64,000 nucleotides of DNA from CBDFLD01 sp965249005 (GTDB taxonomy: Bacteria; Acidobacteriota; UBA6911). The notes under the pieces are model-generated. The model was not told where the DNA came from, did not search any database, and saw only the letters and a program-made list of their open reading frames with translations. Shown one piece after another: positions 53,680 through 63,094 of this stretch; within the stretch, counting starts at the first letter, position 1; each line of letters opens with the position of its first letter. Made by a program: the position numbers and the translations under genes. The stretch spans positions 62,001 through 126,000 of the forward strand of contig CBDFLD010000008.1 of assembly GCA_965249005.1 (NCBI GenBank), in the 5' to 3' direction.

Positions 53680-54853
53680 GGCTTGGATGGGCGTGGAAGC
53701 GCGGCGTGTCCGTTACTCGCAGCAGCGGTCCGGGACGACCGTTTCGGATGGAGCGCATGCGGATGTTGTAGCTGCCGCCGTCGTAGGAGTCCCACGCGAC
53801 CCAGGCAGTCCCCTGACTGTCCACGGCGGCATCTGGACTCCAAGCGTTGGCTCGGCCTTCGTTGTCGGAGCTCAGCTTTGTTTCCTCGGACCAAACTCCT
53901 CCGCTCATCGATCTGTAATAGATTCCGAAGACCCCATTGCGGGCACTCTGCCAGACCAGATGAAGCCCTCCCCGCGCGTCAGCGACCAGGCGGTGAAACA
54001 GATTGTTGCCGGTGCCGGAGGTGAGGGCTCGGATGGGACTCCAGGCGTCACCATTGAGCGAGCGAGCCTTCAAATGCCAATCCGTTTCGGTCCGCTCAGA
54101 CCAGACGATCCAGACGTCTCCCTGCCCATCCATCGCGACCGCGGTGCCGTATAGATCGGCGGATTCTTCGGTGACGCGGTCAATTGGAGACCATGACCCC
54201 GCGGCACGCTGGCGAAAAAAAACATCGTCGGATTCGTTCCGATAGCCGATCCAGGCAACCAACGCTTTGCCCTTTGCATCGGAGGCCACCGCGGGATAGT
54301 CGTCTTCGTACTCATCGGTCGTGACATGCTCCGCAGGGGGTACCCGGCGCACTTCGACTTGCGAGGTCAGCAAGTGAATGGGTTCGGATTCCGGGACGTC
54401 GCCGGGACGGAACGAGAAATCTCCCTGCTCTGTCTGGACCCGGAGATACGCATCGTGCGGCGCCCGGTAATAGACCGTGACCCCGATGGTCATGACACGG
54501 GTCACATGGGGTGAGGGGACGTCCTTGGAATGAATGGCTTCGATGTAGCCGGCCCATGCGGTGGTGGATGCTTTCCAGGTACGGATTGGGCCGAGTGAAT
54601 CCTTTTCGGTGAAGTGATACCCGCGGAGCTTGACGATCTCGCCTCGAGAAATCGTGACCGAGCCGTCCCAGTTCGTCGGCTCGTGGTCCATGTAGCCAAA
54701 CTCCATATTGACGGCCTTGACCGGATGGATCTCACCGGCAGCTTGAGTTTCAGGTTCCGGCGGAGCAGCGTCGACCGCCCAAAGAAAGATCAATGCGATG
54801 CTGAGGCTCAATGGAACCGTCGAAAGGATGAGTACGGCGCGTCTTCGTGTCAT
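53651..54853 (-). pseudogene. DUF3604 paralog, 5' part before frameshift
   Basis: The N-terminal 400 residues: signal segment (VLILSTVPLSLSIALIFLW), the beta-domain shared with the neighbouring paralog (VKAVNMEFGYMDHEPTNWDG against VNIEFGVKDYKPTGWDG), then propeller blades (GQGDVWIVWSERTETDWH, ARGGLHLVWQSA). It stops after HPSLAIARLDRL because about 11 bases are missing relative to the paralog; the rest continues in the frame of 52006-53679. The ATG at 54853 has GGAGAG upstream. Together the parts would have made a protein of about 950 residues, the first gene of the operon, so loss of translation here may lower expression of the genes after it. Confidence 0.82.
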
Positions 54854-54877
54854 CCATCTCTCCGTTACGGGAAGTCC

Positions 54878-54892
54878 GCTCTCGGAGAGAGC
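54878..54892. repeat. Short dyad with the TCTCGGAGAGA core
   Basis: GCTCTC, loop GGA, GAGAGC, 25 bases upstream of the DUF3604 start at 54853. The centre is the same as in the second dyads at 14943-14961 and 32650-32678. The usual first dyad (CACGCCGTG centre) is not evident here, so this may be a degenerate copy or chance. Confidence 0.4.
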
Positions 54893-54989
54893 TGACCACG
54901 GATCAGTTCAGGATTGCGTTTGCGGTATTGTAAGGGTAGGCCTACGGCGACACAATGGCACCGTGAGAATCGCTTGCCGGTTTGACTTC

Positions 54990-57743
54990 CTAACGCTTTG
55001 CCTCTAGACGAATCCAGATGGGAGAGCTCCATGCCGTCTGCCCGTCCACTTGAACCAGCCGAACGTAGTAGAACAGAGTACCGGACTGTGTCGCGAGATC
55101 CTGATAAGTAAATTCCAGCTCCGCGGGCAGATCTTGACTTCGATAAACGACCTGGTTGTTGCGGATGATCTCGACTTCCGCAACGGAGTTTGTCGCCGCG
55201 GCCTTGACCCGAATCGGAGGGACACTTTCGGACCGGAACTCTTCTCCCATGAAATGATCGCCGAGCCAGAATTCCAGAACGATGTTGTCGGTGGCCGCGT
55301 AAGCCCGGCGCTTCTTCATCGCTTCCAGGACCGCCTGTCGGCTCCGACTCTCTGCCCACACCAGGGCATAAGAAATATGGGTCGAGGCGTGGTCGGAGCT
55401 TGCAATTACCCCGATGCGGTAGCCTTTGGCCCATGCGTTTGAAACAAAACCCTCTGGCCGTATCCCCATAGGTTGATCGACGTTCCAGTGTGCGGCCGTG
55501 TCTGTCAGGGGCGCGCCCGGGGCCTCGTAGCTATGGCGGTCCCCCTGAAATATTTCCACCAGCGTCTCGACTTCCGAATCGTTGTCCCTCCAGTCGGTTC
55601 CCATGTTAGTGCCGCTGGTGTGGGGGATGGTGACGCCGCCGCGTCGCCGGACCGTCTCGTACAGTCGCTTCGTGTCGTCCGGAGAGATATCATCCCAGAC
55701 ACCGGTGTGAGATCGAGACTTGGCAGTCACGGGCTGCAAGAAGGGAAGCGGCTCGAAGCCCCGCCGATCGTGGATAACGTTGCGATGCCCGTCCGGGAAC
55801 CGGACCGATCGTTCGTACCCGAACATGGCCACGTAGCGTTCGGGTGCGTGAAACAGATCGGCCAGTTTCTCTTCCAGCCACCACCAGTACTCCCGATCGG
55901 TTCCGTACTGGTGATCAGTGATGAGACCGAAGTCCATCGAAGCGGCATCCAGCATGTAGCGATAGAAGTCGAGAATCGAGCCGTCGGGTGCGCCGCGCAG
56001 ATCCATGGAGAGCTCGGTATGACGGTGTGTATCGCCTCGTAGGATTTGCAAGTTCCGGCCGCGGACACGCGCGCGCCAGCTCCGTATTCGAGATACATCG
56101 GCTGCTTCGTTTTTGTGCCCCGAGGACCGAGCCGCAAAATCGGGCTCAAAGGGGGGCCCCAAGAGTGCACCGGGATTGCTTTTTGATTCGTAGCGGGCCG
56201 CGTACACATTCTCAATCACTGTCTCTTCGGGAAAGTCCCCGGCGACCGGGTAAGTCGGCTGATTGTCCCGCGGCCAGGCCAGCCAGAATCCCGTGCCGGA
56301 GGCAGGCGTGGAAGACACAAACATGGACAGCCGGCCGACGCTGTATGGAACCGGGACCGGTTGACTCCAACCTTTCGACGTCACCGTCAGGAGGTAGGGT
56401 CTCCAGTACTCTCCTCCGCCTGTGGGAGTCTCCGTTTTTCGCACAACCAAGTGCACCCTACCCTTGCCATCGGTGAAAAGCGAGGGATGGCTCAAATGAG
56501 GCCGATCGGTCTTGACGAAGACCCTCCAGCGCCGGGGAGGGAACAGCGAGGCCACCTCCGGTCCGGCTTCCAGGACCGAGTTGCCCATCACGCGAACCTT
56601 GACCTGACGCTCCAGGTTCAGCATCGACCCGGGGGTTCTTTCCCGATCGACGAGCTGGCCTTGATCCTTGCCCCAGCCAAACTCCCCCACCTCGTAGGCC
56701 ACCCAGACTCGGTCTTGGCCGTCGACCGCCAGGCTCGCCCGTGCCTCGAAGAGTGCCGATTCGGCGACCGGCCGAATCGGGCCGAGGTGACCCAGCGCGA
56801 GGGAGCGCATCACGACATCGTGGTTGCCCGCGTGGTAGGTGTCCCAGGCCACATGCGCGCCTCCGCCGGAGTCCACTCCGATCGAGGGGGCCCAATCGTT
56901 GCGTTGGCTCTCCGATAACCGAAGTTCTCGAGACCAGGTCTGCCCGTCGAAGCGGAGGTAGAAGATGTCGGACTGCCCGCCGCGAAAGCTCTGCCAGCAC
57001 AAGTGCAGGGTTCCGTCCGGAGCGCTGGCCAGGCTCTGATCGAAGTCTCCTTCCGGGGAGGAAGTCAATTGCTGCCGCGGACCCCAGCGTTTCCCGTCGA
57101 ACCAGCGAGCGTACAGGTCAAAGTCGGCCTCGAACAATTCCTGCTGGGACCAGACAGCCCAGAGTCGATCCTGACCGTCAAAGGCCAAGGAAGGCCGCCA
57201 GACATCCCCCGTGACGCCGGGTACGAGATTCCATGTGCCCCAGTTGCCGGTTTCAGCATCACGGCGGCTCAATCGAATTTGATCCCGCCGCCCACTGTAG
57301 CTGACCCACTCCATCCACACTTCTCGACGGTCCTTCGGATTGGACTGGATGACGGGAAAATCGTCGCTCCGCGTGTCGTCGCTCATTCGGATGATCTCGT
57401 GAAAACGACGATCCGGCTCCACAAACGGCTCCGGTTGCCTTCCCGTCAAGGTTCCGTCCGGAGCCCGACGGTATTCGACGGCCAGTTCGTGCTGGGCCGG
57501 TGCATCGGCACGAACTCGTCCAGGCGCGTTCGGGTGCGAGGCCGAACCGGGATTCCGGCCAACCTCATCAAAGATCATCTCAGCGGAATTCGGCTCGGTC
57601 GGTGTCTCTCGGCTGTTGAAGATGAAGGGAACATCGTGCTTGCTGGAGAGAAGTGGATCTTCCGCCTCCTTTGTCTGAGCGAAGTGCAGCACGGCCGTGA
57701 CGAGGATCGACAAACAAGTAAAGTGAAGTAACGAGGCTCGCAT
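54990..57743 (-). CDS. Large exported DUF3604 protein, divergent paralog
   Basis: 917 residues, intact. A signal peptide (about 22 residues, ending near HFAQT) precedes a linker and sialidase-like blades (GQDRLWAVWSQQEL, DGTLHLCWQSF, DGQDRVWVAYEVGEFGWG). The DUF3604 core begins near residue 568 with LRGDTHRHTELSMD, then LITDHQYGTDREYWWW, IPHTSGTNMGTDWRD, and IASSDHASTH. It keeps every His/Asp cluster of the other copies but lacks their N-terminal beta-domain and is clearly more distant. It lies 136 bases upstream of the operon at 54853 in the same direction and may be transcribed with it or separately. The start ATG at 57743 lies close to the divergent lactonase gene, with about 190 bases between. 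Confidence 0.85.
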   Translation of the reverse strand: MRASLLHFTCLSILVTAVLHFAQTKEAEDPLLSSKHDVPFIFNSRETPTEPNSAEMIFDEVGRNPGSASHPNAPGRVRADAPAQHELAVEYRRAPDGTLTGRQPEPFVEPDRRFHEIIRMSDDTRSDDFPVIQSNPKDRREVWMEWVSYSGRRDQIRLSRRDAETGNWGTWNLVPGVTGDVWRPSLAFDGQDRLWAVWSQQELFEADFDLYARWFDGKRWGPRQQLTSSPEGDFDQSLASAPDGTLHLCWQSFRGGQSDIFYLRFDGQTWSRELRLSESQRNDWAPSIGVDSGGGAHVAWDTYHAGNHDVVMRSLALGHLGPIRPVAESALFEARASLAVDGQDRVWVAYEVGEFGWGKDQGQLVDRERTPGSMLNLERQVKVRVMGNSVLEAGPEVASLFPPRRWRVFVKTDRPHLSHPSLFTDGKGRVHLVVRKTETPTGGGEYWRPYLLTVTSKGWSQPVPVPYSVGRLSMFVSSTPASGTGFWLAWPRDNQPTYPVAGDFPEETVIENVYAARYESKSNPGALLGPPFEPDFAARSSGHKNEAADVSRIRSWRARVRGRNLQILRGDTHRHTELSMDLRGAPDGSILDFYRYMLDAASMDFGLITDHQYGTDREYWWWLEEKLADLFHAPERYVAMFGYERSVRFPDGHRNVIHDRRGFEPLPFLQPVTAKSRSHTGVWDDISPDDTKRLYETVRRRGGVTIPHTSGTNMGTDWRDNDSEVETLVEIFQGDRHSYEAPGAPLTDTAAHWNVDQPMGIRPEGFVSNAWAKGYRIGVIASSDHASTHISYALVWAESRSRQAVLEAMKKRRAYAATDNIVLEFWLGDHFMGEEFRSESVPPIRVKAAATNSVAEVEIIRNNQVVYRSQDLPAELEFTYQDLATQSGTLFYYVRLVQVDGQTAWSSPIWIRLEAKR

Positions 57744-57935
57744 TTTATGGGGCCATCATAGCCATTCGCAGCTTGGAAAAGAACCGGATGTGATCAATAT
57801 TTCTCGTAGTCTGGACCATGGAGTCAGAGTAGGGAATTAGCGAGCGTGTTTGACAGTTGTTCCTTTCCGCGCCTTGGCCATAGGGATAGAATAGCCGCTA
57901 CAGCGTGAACCAAGCAATGACGACGGAGACTGCCC

Positions 57936-59003
57936 GTGAGTCTCAAACTGGGCCTGACACTCATCTTTGCTCTTGCCTTCCTCGGCTACCTGTTTTTTTG
58001 GCCCGTGCCGATCGATCCAGCGGTTTACATTCCCTCCCACAATCCCGGAATGACAGGGCCGTTCGCTCAGAACGCAAACCTGAGCGGCGTCGAACATCTG
58101 GTGGCGGGTATAGGACTTGGACCGGAAGACGTCACGCTGGGGCCCGATGGGTTGCTGTACACGGGACTGCAAGACGGACGCATCATGCGGTTCCGGACGG
58201 ACGGCTCCGGTTTGGAGACGTTCGTGTCCACGGAGGGCCGGCCCCTCGGTATGCAGTTCGATGAAGGCGGGAACCTCATCGTGGCCGACGCCTTCAAAGG
58301 TCTGCTTTCGATTGGAACGGATCGCGAAGTCACCGTTTTGACCGATGAGGTGGACGGCAGGCGGATTCTCTTCGCGGACGATTTGGATATTGCCGGCGAT
58401 GGCACTGTCTGGTTTTCCGACGCCTCGCAGCGATTCGACCAGCACCACTGGATCCTCGATTTCTGGGAAATGCAGCCGACCGGGAGACTTCTCAGCTACG
58501 ATCCTGCGACGCGCGAGACAGCGGTTCGACTCGACGGGTTGATGTTTGCCAACGGGGTGGCGCTTGGTCCAAACGACGAATTCGTTTTGGTGAACGAGAC
58601 CTCCGCGGCCCGTATCACACGCCTGTGGCTCAAGGGACCGAAGGCAGGGCAAGACGAACCTTTTCTCGAGAGCCTGCCTGCATACAACGATAACTTGTCC
58701 TACAACCACAATGGCGTCTTCTGGGTGGCTCTACCGTCACCCCGCAACGACGACATGGAAAGCCTCTGGCCCCAACCCTTCCTGCGCACGGTGCTGTTTC
58801 GTCTGCCGGAATTCTTGCAGGGCAGTTTGGTGGGAGCTCCTTACGGGTGGGTCCTGGGAGTGGACACTCGAGGCTCCATTGTCTTCAACCTGCACGATCC
58901 CAGCGGAAACTACGGCACCATCACGAGCGTCAACGAGTTCGATGGCTGGCTCTATTTTGGCAGCATCGCCATGTCCTCCGTCGGCCGCCACCCCGTGCCG
59001 TGA
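57936..59003 (+). CDS. Strictosidine-synthase / SMP-30-like propeller hydrolase
   Basis: A 355-residue protein with an N-terminal membrane segment (LTLIFALAFLGYLFFWPV), anchored with the propeller outside the cytoplasm. The six-bladed fold shows ALGPNDEFVLVNETSAARI, the region GPEDVTLGPDGLLYTGLQDG, LIVADAFKGLLSI, and SYNHNGVFWVALPSPRND near the end. These fit bacterial strictosidine-synthase-like proteins, which are mostly calcium-dependent lactonases or esterases. The start is a GTG at 57936 with GGAG upstream. The aminotransferase gene follows 65 bases later in the same direction. The substrate is unknown. Confidence 0.85.
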   Translation: MSLKLGLTLIFALAFLGYLFFWPVPIDPAVYIPSHNPGMTGPFAQNANLSGVEHLVAGIGLGPEDVTLGPDGLLYTGLQDGRIMRFRTDGSGLETFVSTEGRPLGMQFDEGGNLIVADAFKGLLSIGTDREVTVLTDEVDGRRILFADDLDIAGDGTVWFSDASQRFDQHHWILDFWEMQPTGRLLSYDPATRETAVRLDGLMFANGVALGPNDEFVLVNETSAARITRLWLKGPKAGQDEPFLESLPAYNDNLSYNHNGVFWVALPSPRNDDMESLWPQPFLRTVLFRLPEFLQGSLVGAPYGWVLGVDTRGSIVFNLHDPSGNYGTITSVNEFDGWLYFGSIAMSSVGRHPVP

Positions 59004-59068
59004 CAGTGTGGGACGTCCCTGGTAAGATAGCCGTCACACTGCCACAGAATCACATTAGCGAGGTCGCT

Positions 59069-60460
59069 ATGCCATCGGGGGACATCCAGAGTCACATTCT
59101 AGAAACTTATAACAGCAGAACGCGCGCTTCGAAGGAGTTGCAGGAGCGGGCGATGAAAAGCATGCCGGGCGGCGACACGCGCTCGATCGCTTTCTTTGCG
59201 CCCTACCCGACGTTCTTCGGCCCGGGACGGGGCTGTCGCGTGACCGACGTGGATGGCAACGAATACTTGGATCTGGTGAACAACTACACCTCGTTGATTC
59301 ATGGGCACAGCCATGAAACGCTCACCGAGGCGATCTCAAACCAGGCCGCAAAAGGCACCTGTCATGCAGCGCCCCTAGAGCAGCAGATAGCCCTGGCGGA
59401 GGCACTCGTCCAACGTGTGCCGGCGCTAGACCATGTGCGTTTTTGTAACTCCGGAACCGAGGCGGTAATGAGTGTCGTACGGGTGGCGCGCGCCTACACC
59501 GGGCGTCTCAAGATCCTCAAGATGGAAGGCGGATACCACGGAATGTGGGAAACGGTGCAGGTGAGCGTGGAAGTGGCTCCCCAGGGAGAAGCTTCACCGG
59601 TTGGTCAACTCGTGGGGCCTGGTTTTTCGCCAAGGGCCGCGGAGGAGACCCTAGTGGCACCGTTCAACGATCTGGAGGCCACGGCTCGATTGATCCGGGA
59701 AAACAAAGAGGACCTGGCCGCGGTCTTGGTCGAACCGGTAATGGGCGCTGCGGGAATGATCCCCCCGGAGCCGGGCTTCCTCAACGGCTTGCAGCAAGTG
59801 TGTCGGGAAACGGGTGTTCTTTTGGTTGCCGACGAAATTATCACGCTTCGCCTGGCGTATGGCGGAGCCCAGTCGCTGTACGAAATTCAACCGGACCTGA
59901 CGACTTTCGGAAAGCTCATCGGCGGCGGATTGCCGGTCGGGGCTTTCGGGGGGCGGGCTGATGTGATGTCGGTGTGCGATCCTCGCGGCCCCAACCCTGT
60001 GTTCCATTCGGGGACGTTTACAGGCAATGCCGTTACGATGGCGGCTGGGCTCGCGTCCTTGAAGTTGCTCGATGCGGCTGCGATCGAACGAATCAACCGG
60101 TTGGGACAGCGACTGCAGGAGGTTTTGGCGAAGGTGCTCGAGGAGGTTGACGCAGGAGGCTGCGTTACGGGTGTGGGATCGATGTTTCAAGTACACTTTG
60201 CCAGCCCGCCGGTCACGAACTATCGCAGCGCCCATAGTCCCATGGATCAGATTCGGCCGTGGCTGCATCTAGCGTTGCTGAATCGGGGGATCTTCACCGC
60301 GTTGCGCGGTCTGTACTGTGCCTCGACCCCGATGGGTGAAGCAGAGGTAGATCGCGCTCGAACCGCTTTCAAGGATGCTTTGGAGGAAGTCAAACCACTC
60401 ATGGACAACCCTGCCAGTATCGGCTCGCCGGCGGAGTTCGCGAAGGCAGCGACCGCCTGA
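59069..60460 (+). CDS. Class III aminotransferase, second glutamate-1-semialdehyde aminomutase-like paralog
   Basis: A 463-residue PLP enzyme. Motifs: VTDVDGNEYLDLVNNYTS, CNSGTEAVMSVVRVAR, GGYHGMWE, EPVMGAAGMIPPE, VADEIITLRLAYGG, and Lys282 in TTFGKLIGGGLPVGAFGG. It is clearly related to the protein at 28571-29980, with whole phrases shared (VAPFNDLE, GGAQSLYEI), and both sit next to DUF3604 genes. I start it at ATG 59069 with GAGGT upstream; an upstream extension would overlap the lactonase gene. The role is likely transamination of an amine or beta-amino acid in catabolism rather than haem synthesis. Confidence 0.9.
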   Translation: MPSGDIQSHILETYNSRTRASKELQERAMKSMPGGDTRSIAFFAPYPTFFGPGRGCRVTDVDGNEYLDLVNNYTSLIHGHSHETLTEAISNQAAKGTCHAAPLEQQIALAEALVQRVPALDHVRFCNSGTEAVMSVVRVARAYTGRLKILKMEGGYHGMWETVQVSVEVAPQGEASPVGQLVGPGFSPRAAEETLVAPFNDLEATARLIRENKEDLAAVLVEPVMGAAGMIPPEPGFLNGLQQVCRETGVLLVADEIITLRLAYGGAQSLYEIQPDLTTFGKLIGGGLPVGAFGGRADVMSVCDPRGPNPVFHSGTFTGNAVTMAAGLASLKLLDAAAIERINRLGQRLQEVLAKVLEEVDAGGCVTGVGSMFQVHFASPPVTNYRSAHSPMDQIRPWLHLALLNRGIFTALRGLYCASTPMGEAEVDRARTAFKDALEEVKPLMDNPASIGSPAEFAKAATA

Positions 60461-60487
60461 GCGCAGGCCGGTAAATCCGTTGCGCGA

Positions 60488-61792
60488 CTATTGTGGTGAT
60501 TCTTTGATCATCTCGAGCCAGGTTTCCCAGACCCGTTCCGCGAACCCCATCGGCACTTGCTTCATGCCGAGTCTTTGGGCGTGGTTGTCCAGAGCGTCGA
60601 CCCCGTAGCCCCCGTACTGGTATGCCTCCTTGTGTGGGATGTAGGCGACCATTCCTCCGGTCAATCCCAATATCATGTTATTGGAATACGGAGATCGCCG
60701 CTTGAATTCCATACCCGCCTCCGTGAAGTACTCGCCTGGGACGCTCACCATGGTGGCGTCGGCGAGAAGGACCACTGAGAGGGCAGCCGTTCCTTTCTGA
60801 GTCGGGTCGTTTCTGTCTTGGTACTCCAAACTGCGAGACCGTAGCTTCAGTCCGGGAGTTGTTGTGGTCTCGATGGTGGGGTGGACCCGGAGTACTTCCT
60901 TCCCCAGTGTTTCCCCTATCCGCTCCATCACCTTGAAATCCTTCGTGGCGCCGTCGTAAGGATTCATCTCGCCCTCGGCACCGTTGAAGTACATGGCGGC
61001 AACACCCGGCCCGAGGCTCCGCTCGATAATTCGGCAGGCGGGACCGGGAAAATCCGCAGAGATCAACCGGTTGCTCGGGTGCATCACGGTGGCATGCATC
61101 GGATAGTTGAAGACGACAACGAACGGCCTTCCATCGGCGCGATCGACCCGAAGCACAACGACTTCCTTGTCGGTCGGCCCGTAAAAGCGGCGCTCGGAGT
61201 TTGCAGGAATGAATCGAGCCTTTCCCTCCGGACCGATGAAAATGCGGTTGTAGTTCAGGTCGGCGTGACCATGGCCGAATCCTACACGAGCGGGAACCAG
61301 CGTGCGATGAGCGGCCACGATCGTCCGGCTGATTTGATCGACGACGTGGCTGGTCCATTCCGGGGTCGCCCGACTGCCTTGCCCCAGATCTAGCACAGGG
61401 CCGTGGTGCGTGTGGGTTGCGCCGATCAGAATGTTTTCGGACGGAGTCGAGACTTTGCCGTCGACCTCTCGATAAACCCTGTGGATCATCGTATCGAAGA
61501 TGAGGGCAACATCCACCGACACCAGGGTCATCGACGTTATTCCTTCAGCCAGGACCAGGGCACGGATCATGATGGGATCGTGGGTACCCTCGTTGGAGCG
61601 GTCGTCGACAATCCTGCCATTTTCCCGAATCGGGAATGAGAGCATTTTGTGATTCAAAGGGATCTCGAGCTCTGTCTGGGCAAAGCCAGCGACGAACGTA
61701 TCGGAGTCGGGGTGCGGTGGCGCTTCCGCTGCTGCGGCGATCTGGATGGAAAGTAATAGAATGATGATCGATGAGAGTCTTTTGTCGCTCAT
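60488..61792 (-). CDS. Exported neutral-ceramidase-like protein
   Basis: A 434-residue protein with a signal peptide ending near QIAAAAEA. The N-terminal domain matches the neutral/alkaline ceramidase catalytic domain: VAGFAQTELEIPL, ILIGATHTHHGP with zinc histidines, and FNYPMHATVMHPSN with another. Ceramidases are usually 650 residues or longer with a C-terminal immunoglobulin-like domain, which is lacking here. Many short bacterial homologues exist whose substrates are unknown amides. I take the ATG at 61792 with AGGAG upstream, giving a normal signal peptide. The gene is convergent with the aminotransferase and follows the D-serine-dehydratase-like gene by 75 bases. Confidence 0.85.
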   Translation of the reverse strand: MSDKRLSSIIILLLSIQIAAAAEAPPHPDSDTFVAGFAQTELEIPLNHKMLSFPIRENGRIVDDRSNEGTHDPIMIRALVLAEGITSMTLVSVDVALIFDTMIHRVYREVDGKVSTPSENILIGATHTHHGPVLDLGQGSRATPEWTSHVVDQISRTIVAAHRTLVPARVGFGHGHADLNYNRIFIGPEGKARFIPANSERRFYGPTDKEVVVLRVDRADGRPFVVVFNYPMHATVMHPSNRLISADFPGPACRIIERSLGPGVAAMYFNGAEGEMNPYDGATKDFKVMERIGETLGKEVLRVHPTIETTTTPGLKLRSRSLEYQDRNDPTQKGTAALSVVLLADATMVSVPGEYFTEAGMEFKRRSPYSNNMILGLTGGMVAYIPHKEAYQYGGYGVDALDNHAQRLGMKQVPMGFAERVWETWLEMIKESPQ

Positions 61793-61867
61793 AATGTTTG
61801 CTCTCCTGGTAACTGGGTCGCCGCTCACGGATAGCGCGGTCAAGCCGCGCTGCGTGTGCTGCGTAGT

Positions 61868-63001
61868 TCACCAGTGGTTCTCTCGCGGCCAAACATGGAC
61901 GACTTCCGGGGAGCCCTCCACGACAAAGTACTTTTCATGGGAGGCCGCCGTGGTGCAGGCGTGGCTGGGAAGAATGCGAAGCTGGGTGCCGATGGGATAG
62001 CGATCGTGTTTCATCGGACCTCCCGTGTCGATCACCAGCCCATGCTCTTGATTGACGTCGGTGACGATCATGCCCGGAATTGGTTCACAGTCTTCTACAC
62101 GGCAGACGGTCCCATAACCGCGATCGACCCTTTGTCCTGCAGTTGACCGGTCTTGGGACAATGCCAGCATCCCGGCGTCCGTGATGATCCGGCCATGCTT
62201 TCGGTTGTGGCCAATCACGGTTGTCAGTACGGAGATGGCGATATCGGACTCTTCGCAGACGCCGAGACCGACTTGATACAAGTCGTTGAAGAGGTAAACA
62301 CCGGCCCGAACTTCGGTGACCCCCTCAAAGTTCTCGCCGAACTTGGCGGTGGGAGAGGATCCGACGCTTACGATCGGGCATGGGAGTCCGGTATCGCGGA
62401 GCCGCTTTGCACTCGATACCACGGCTTCGCGTTCGATCCGGGCCCAGTCACGGATTTGATCCAAACTGGTGGTCGAGTATGATTCCCCGCAGTGCGTCAA
62501 AACTCCCTGCAAGGTCGCTCCGGATTCCTGGTGCAGGATCTTTCCAATCTCCAGCAAGGCTGCATCGTCCGGCTCGACACCGGAACGATGTCCGTCGCAG
62601 TCGATCTCAATCAGTGCAGGAAAGGACACCCCGAGGTGCAGTCCGTGGCTGGCCACGCTATTGGCCATCCCGGCGTCGTCGAGAACTATTTTGATATCGG
62701 CCCCTTGCTGCAGGAGACTGGCAACTTTTTGCAACTTGTTCGGTCCGATCCCGACCGCGTAGACAATATCGCTGAAGCCATGCTTGAAGAAGTAAGATGC
62801 TTCGCGAACGGTGGAGACCGTGATGCCGAGACCCTGGTCGCCCACAGCGATACGGGCGACATCAACGGACTTGGAGCTTTTGAGATGCGGACGCAAGCGA
62901 ACGCCAGCCTGCTTCATCCGGGCCAGCATTCCTTTTGCGTTGGACTCCAGACGTCTTGAGTCCAGGACCAGTGCGGGGGTCTGCAGGTCGGTCAGTTTCA
63001 T
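61868..63001 (-). CDS. D-serine dehydratase / D-threonine aldolase-like PLP enzyme
   Basis: A 377-residue fold-type III PLP enzyme. The alanine-racemase-like barrel starts with LQTPALVLDSRRLESN, and the PLP lysine is Lys41 in RPHLKSSKS. VSVGSSPTAKF supplies the phosphate-binding region. The zinc site of the C-terminal domain is His347 and Cys349 in PSHACTTAASHEKYFVVEG, as in eukaryote-type D-serine dehydratase and low-specificity D-threonine aldolase. It splits or deaminates D-3-hydroxy amino acids. RidA is encoded 93 bases upstream on the same strand, which fits production of a reactive enamine. Confidence 0.92.
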   Translation of the reverse strand: MKLTDLQTPALVLDSRRLESNAKGMLARMKQAGVRLRPHLKSSKSVDVARIAVGDQGLGITVSTVREASYFFKHGFSDIVYAVGIGPNKLQKVASLLQQGADIKIVLDDAGMANSVASHGLHLGVSFPALIEIDCDGHRSGVEPDDAALLEIGKILHQESGATLQGVLTHCGESYSTTSLDQIRDWARIEREAVVSSAKRLRDTGLPCPIVSVGSSPTAKFGENFEGVTEVRAGVYLFNDLYQVGLGVCEESDIAISVLTTVIGHNRKHGRIITDAGMLALSQDRSTAGQRVDRGYGTVCRVEDCEPIPGMIVTDVNQEHGLVIDTGGPMKHDRYPIGTQLRILPSHACTTAASHEKYFVVEGSPEVVHVWPRENHW

Positions 63002-63094
63002 GGTTGTTCTTCAATCGCGGTGGCCCGGCTGCCACAGTCAGTCCGGACCGACCCGATGCCTCACCATATTTGCCAATTGTACTCGCCGGTAGGC

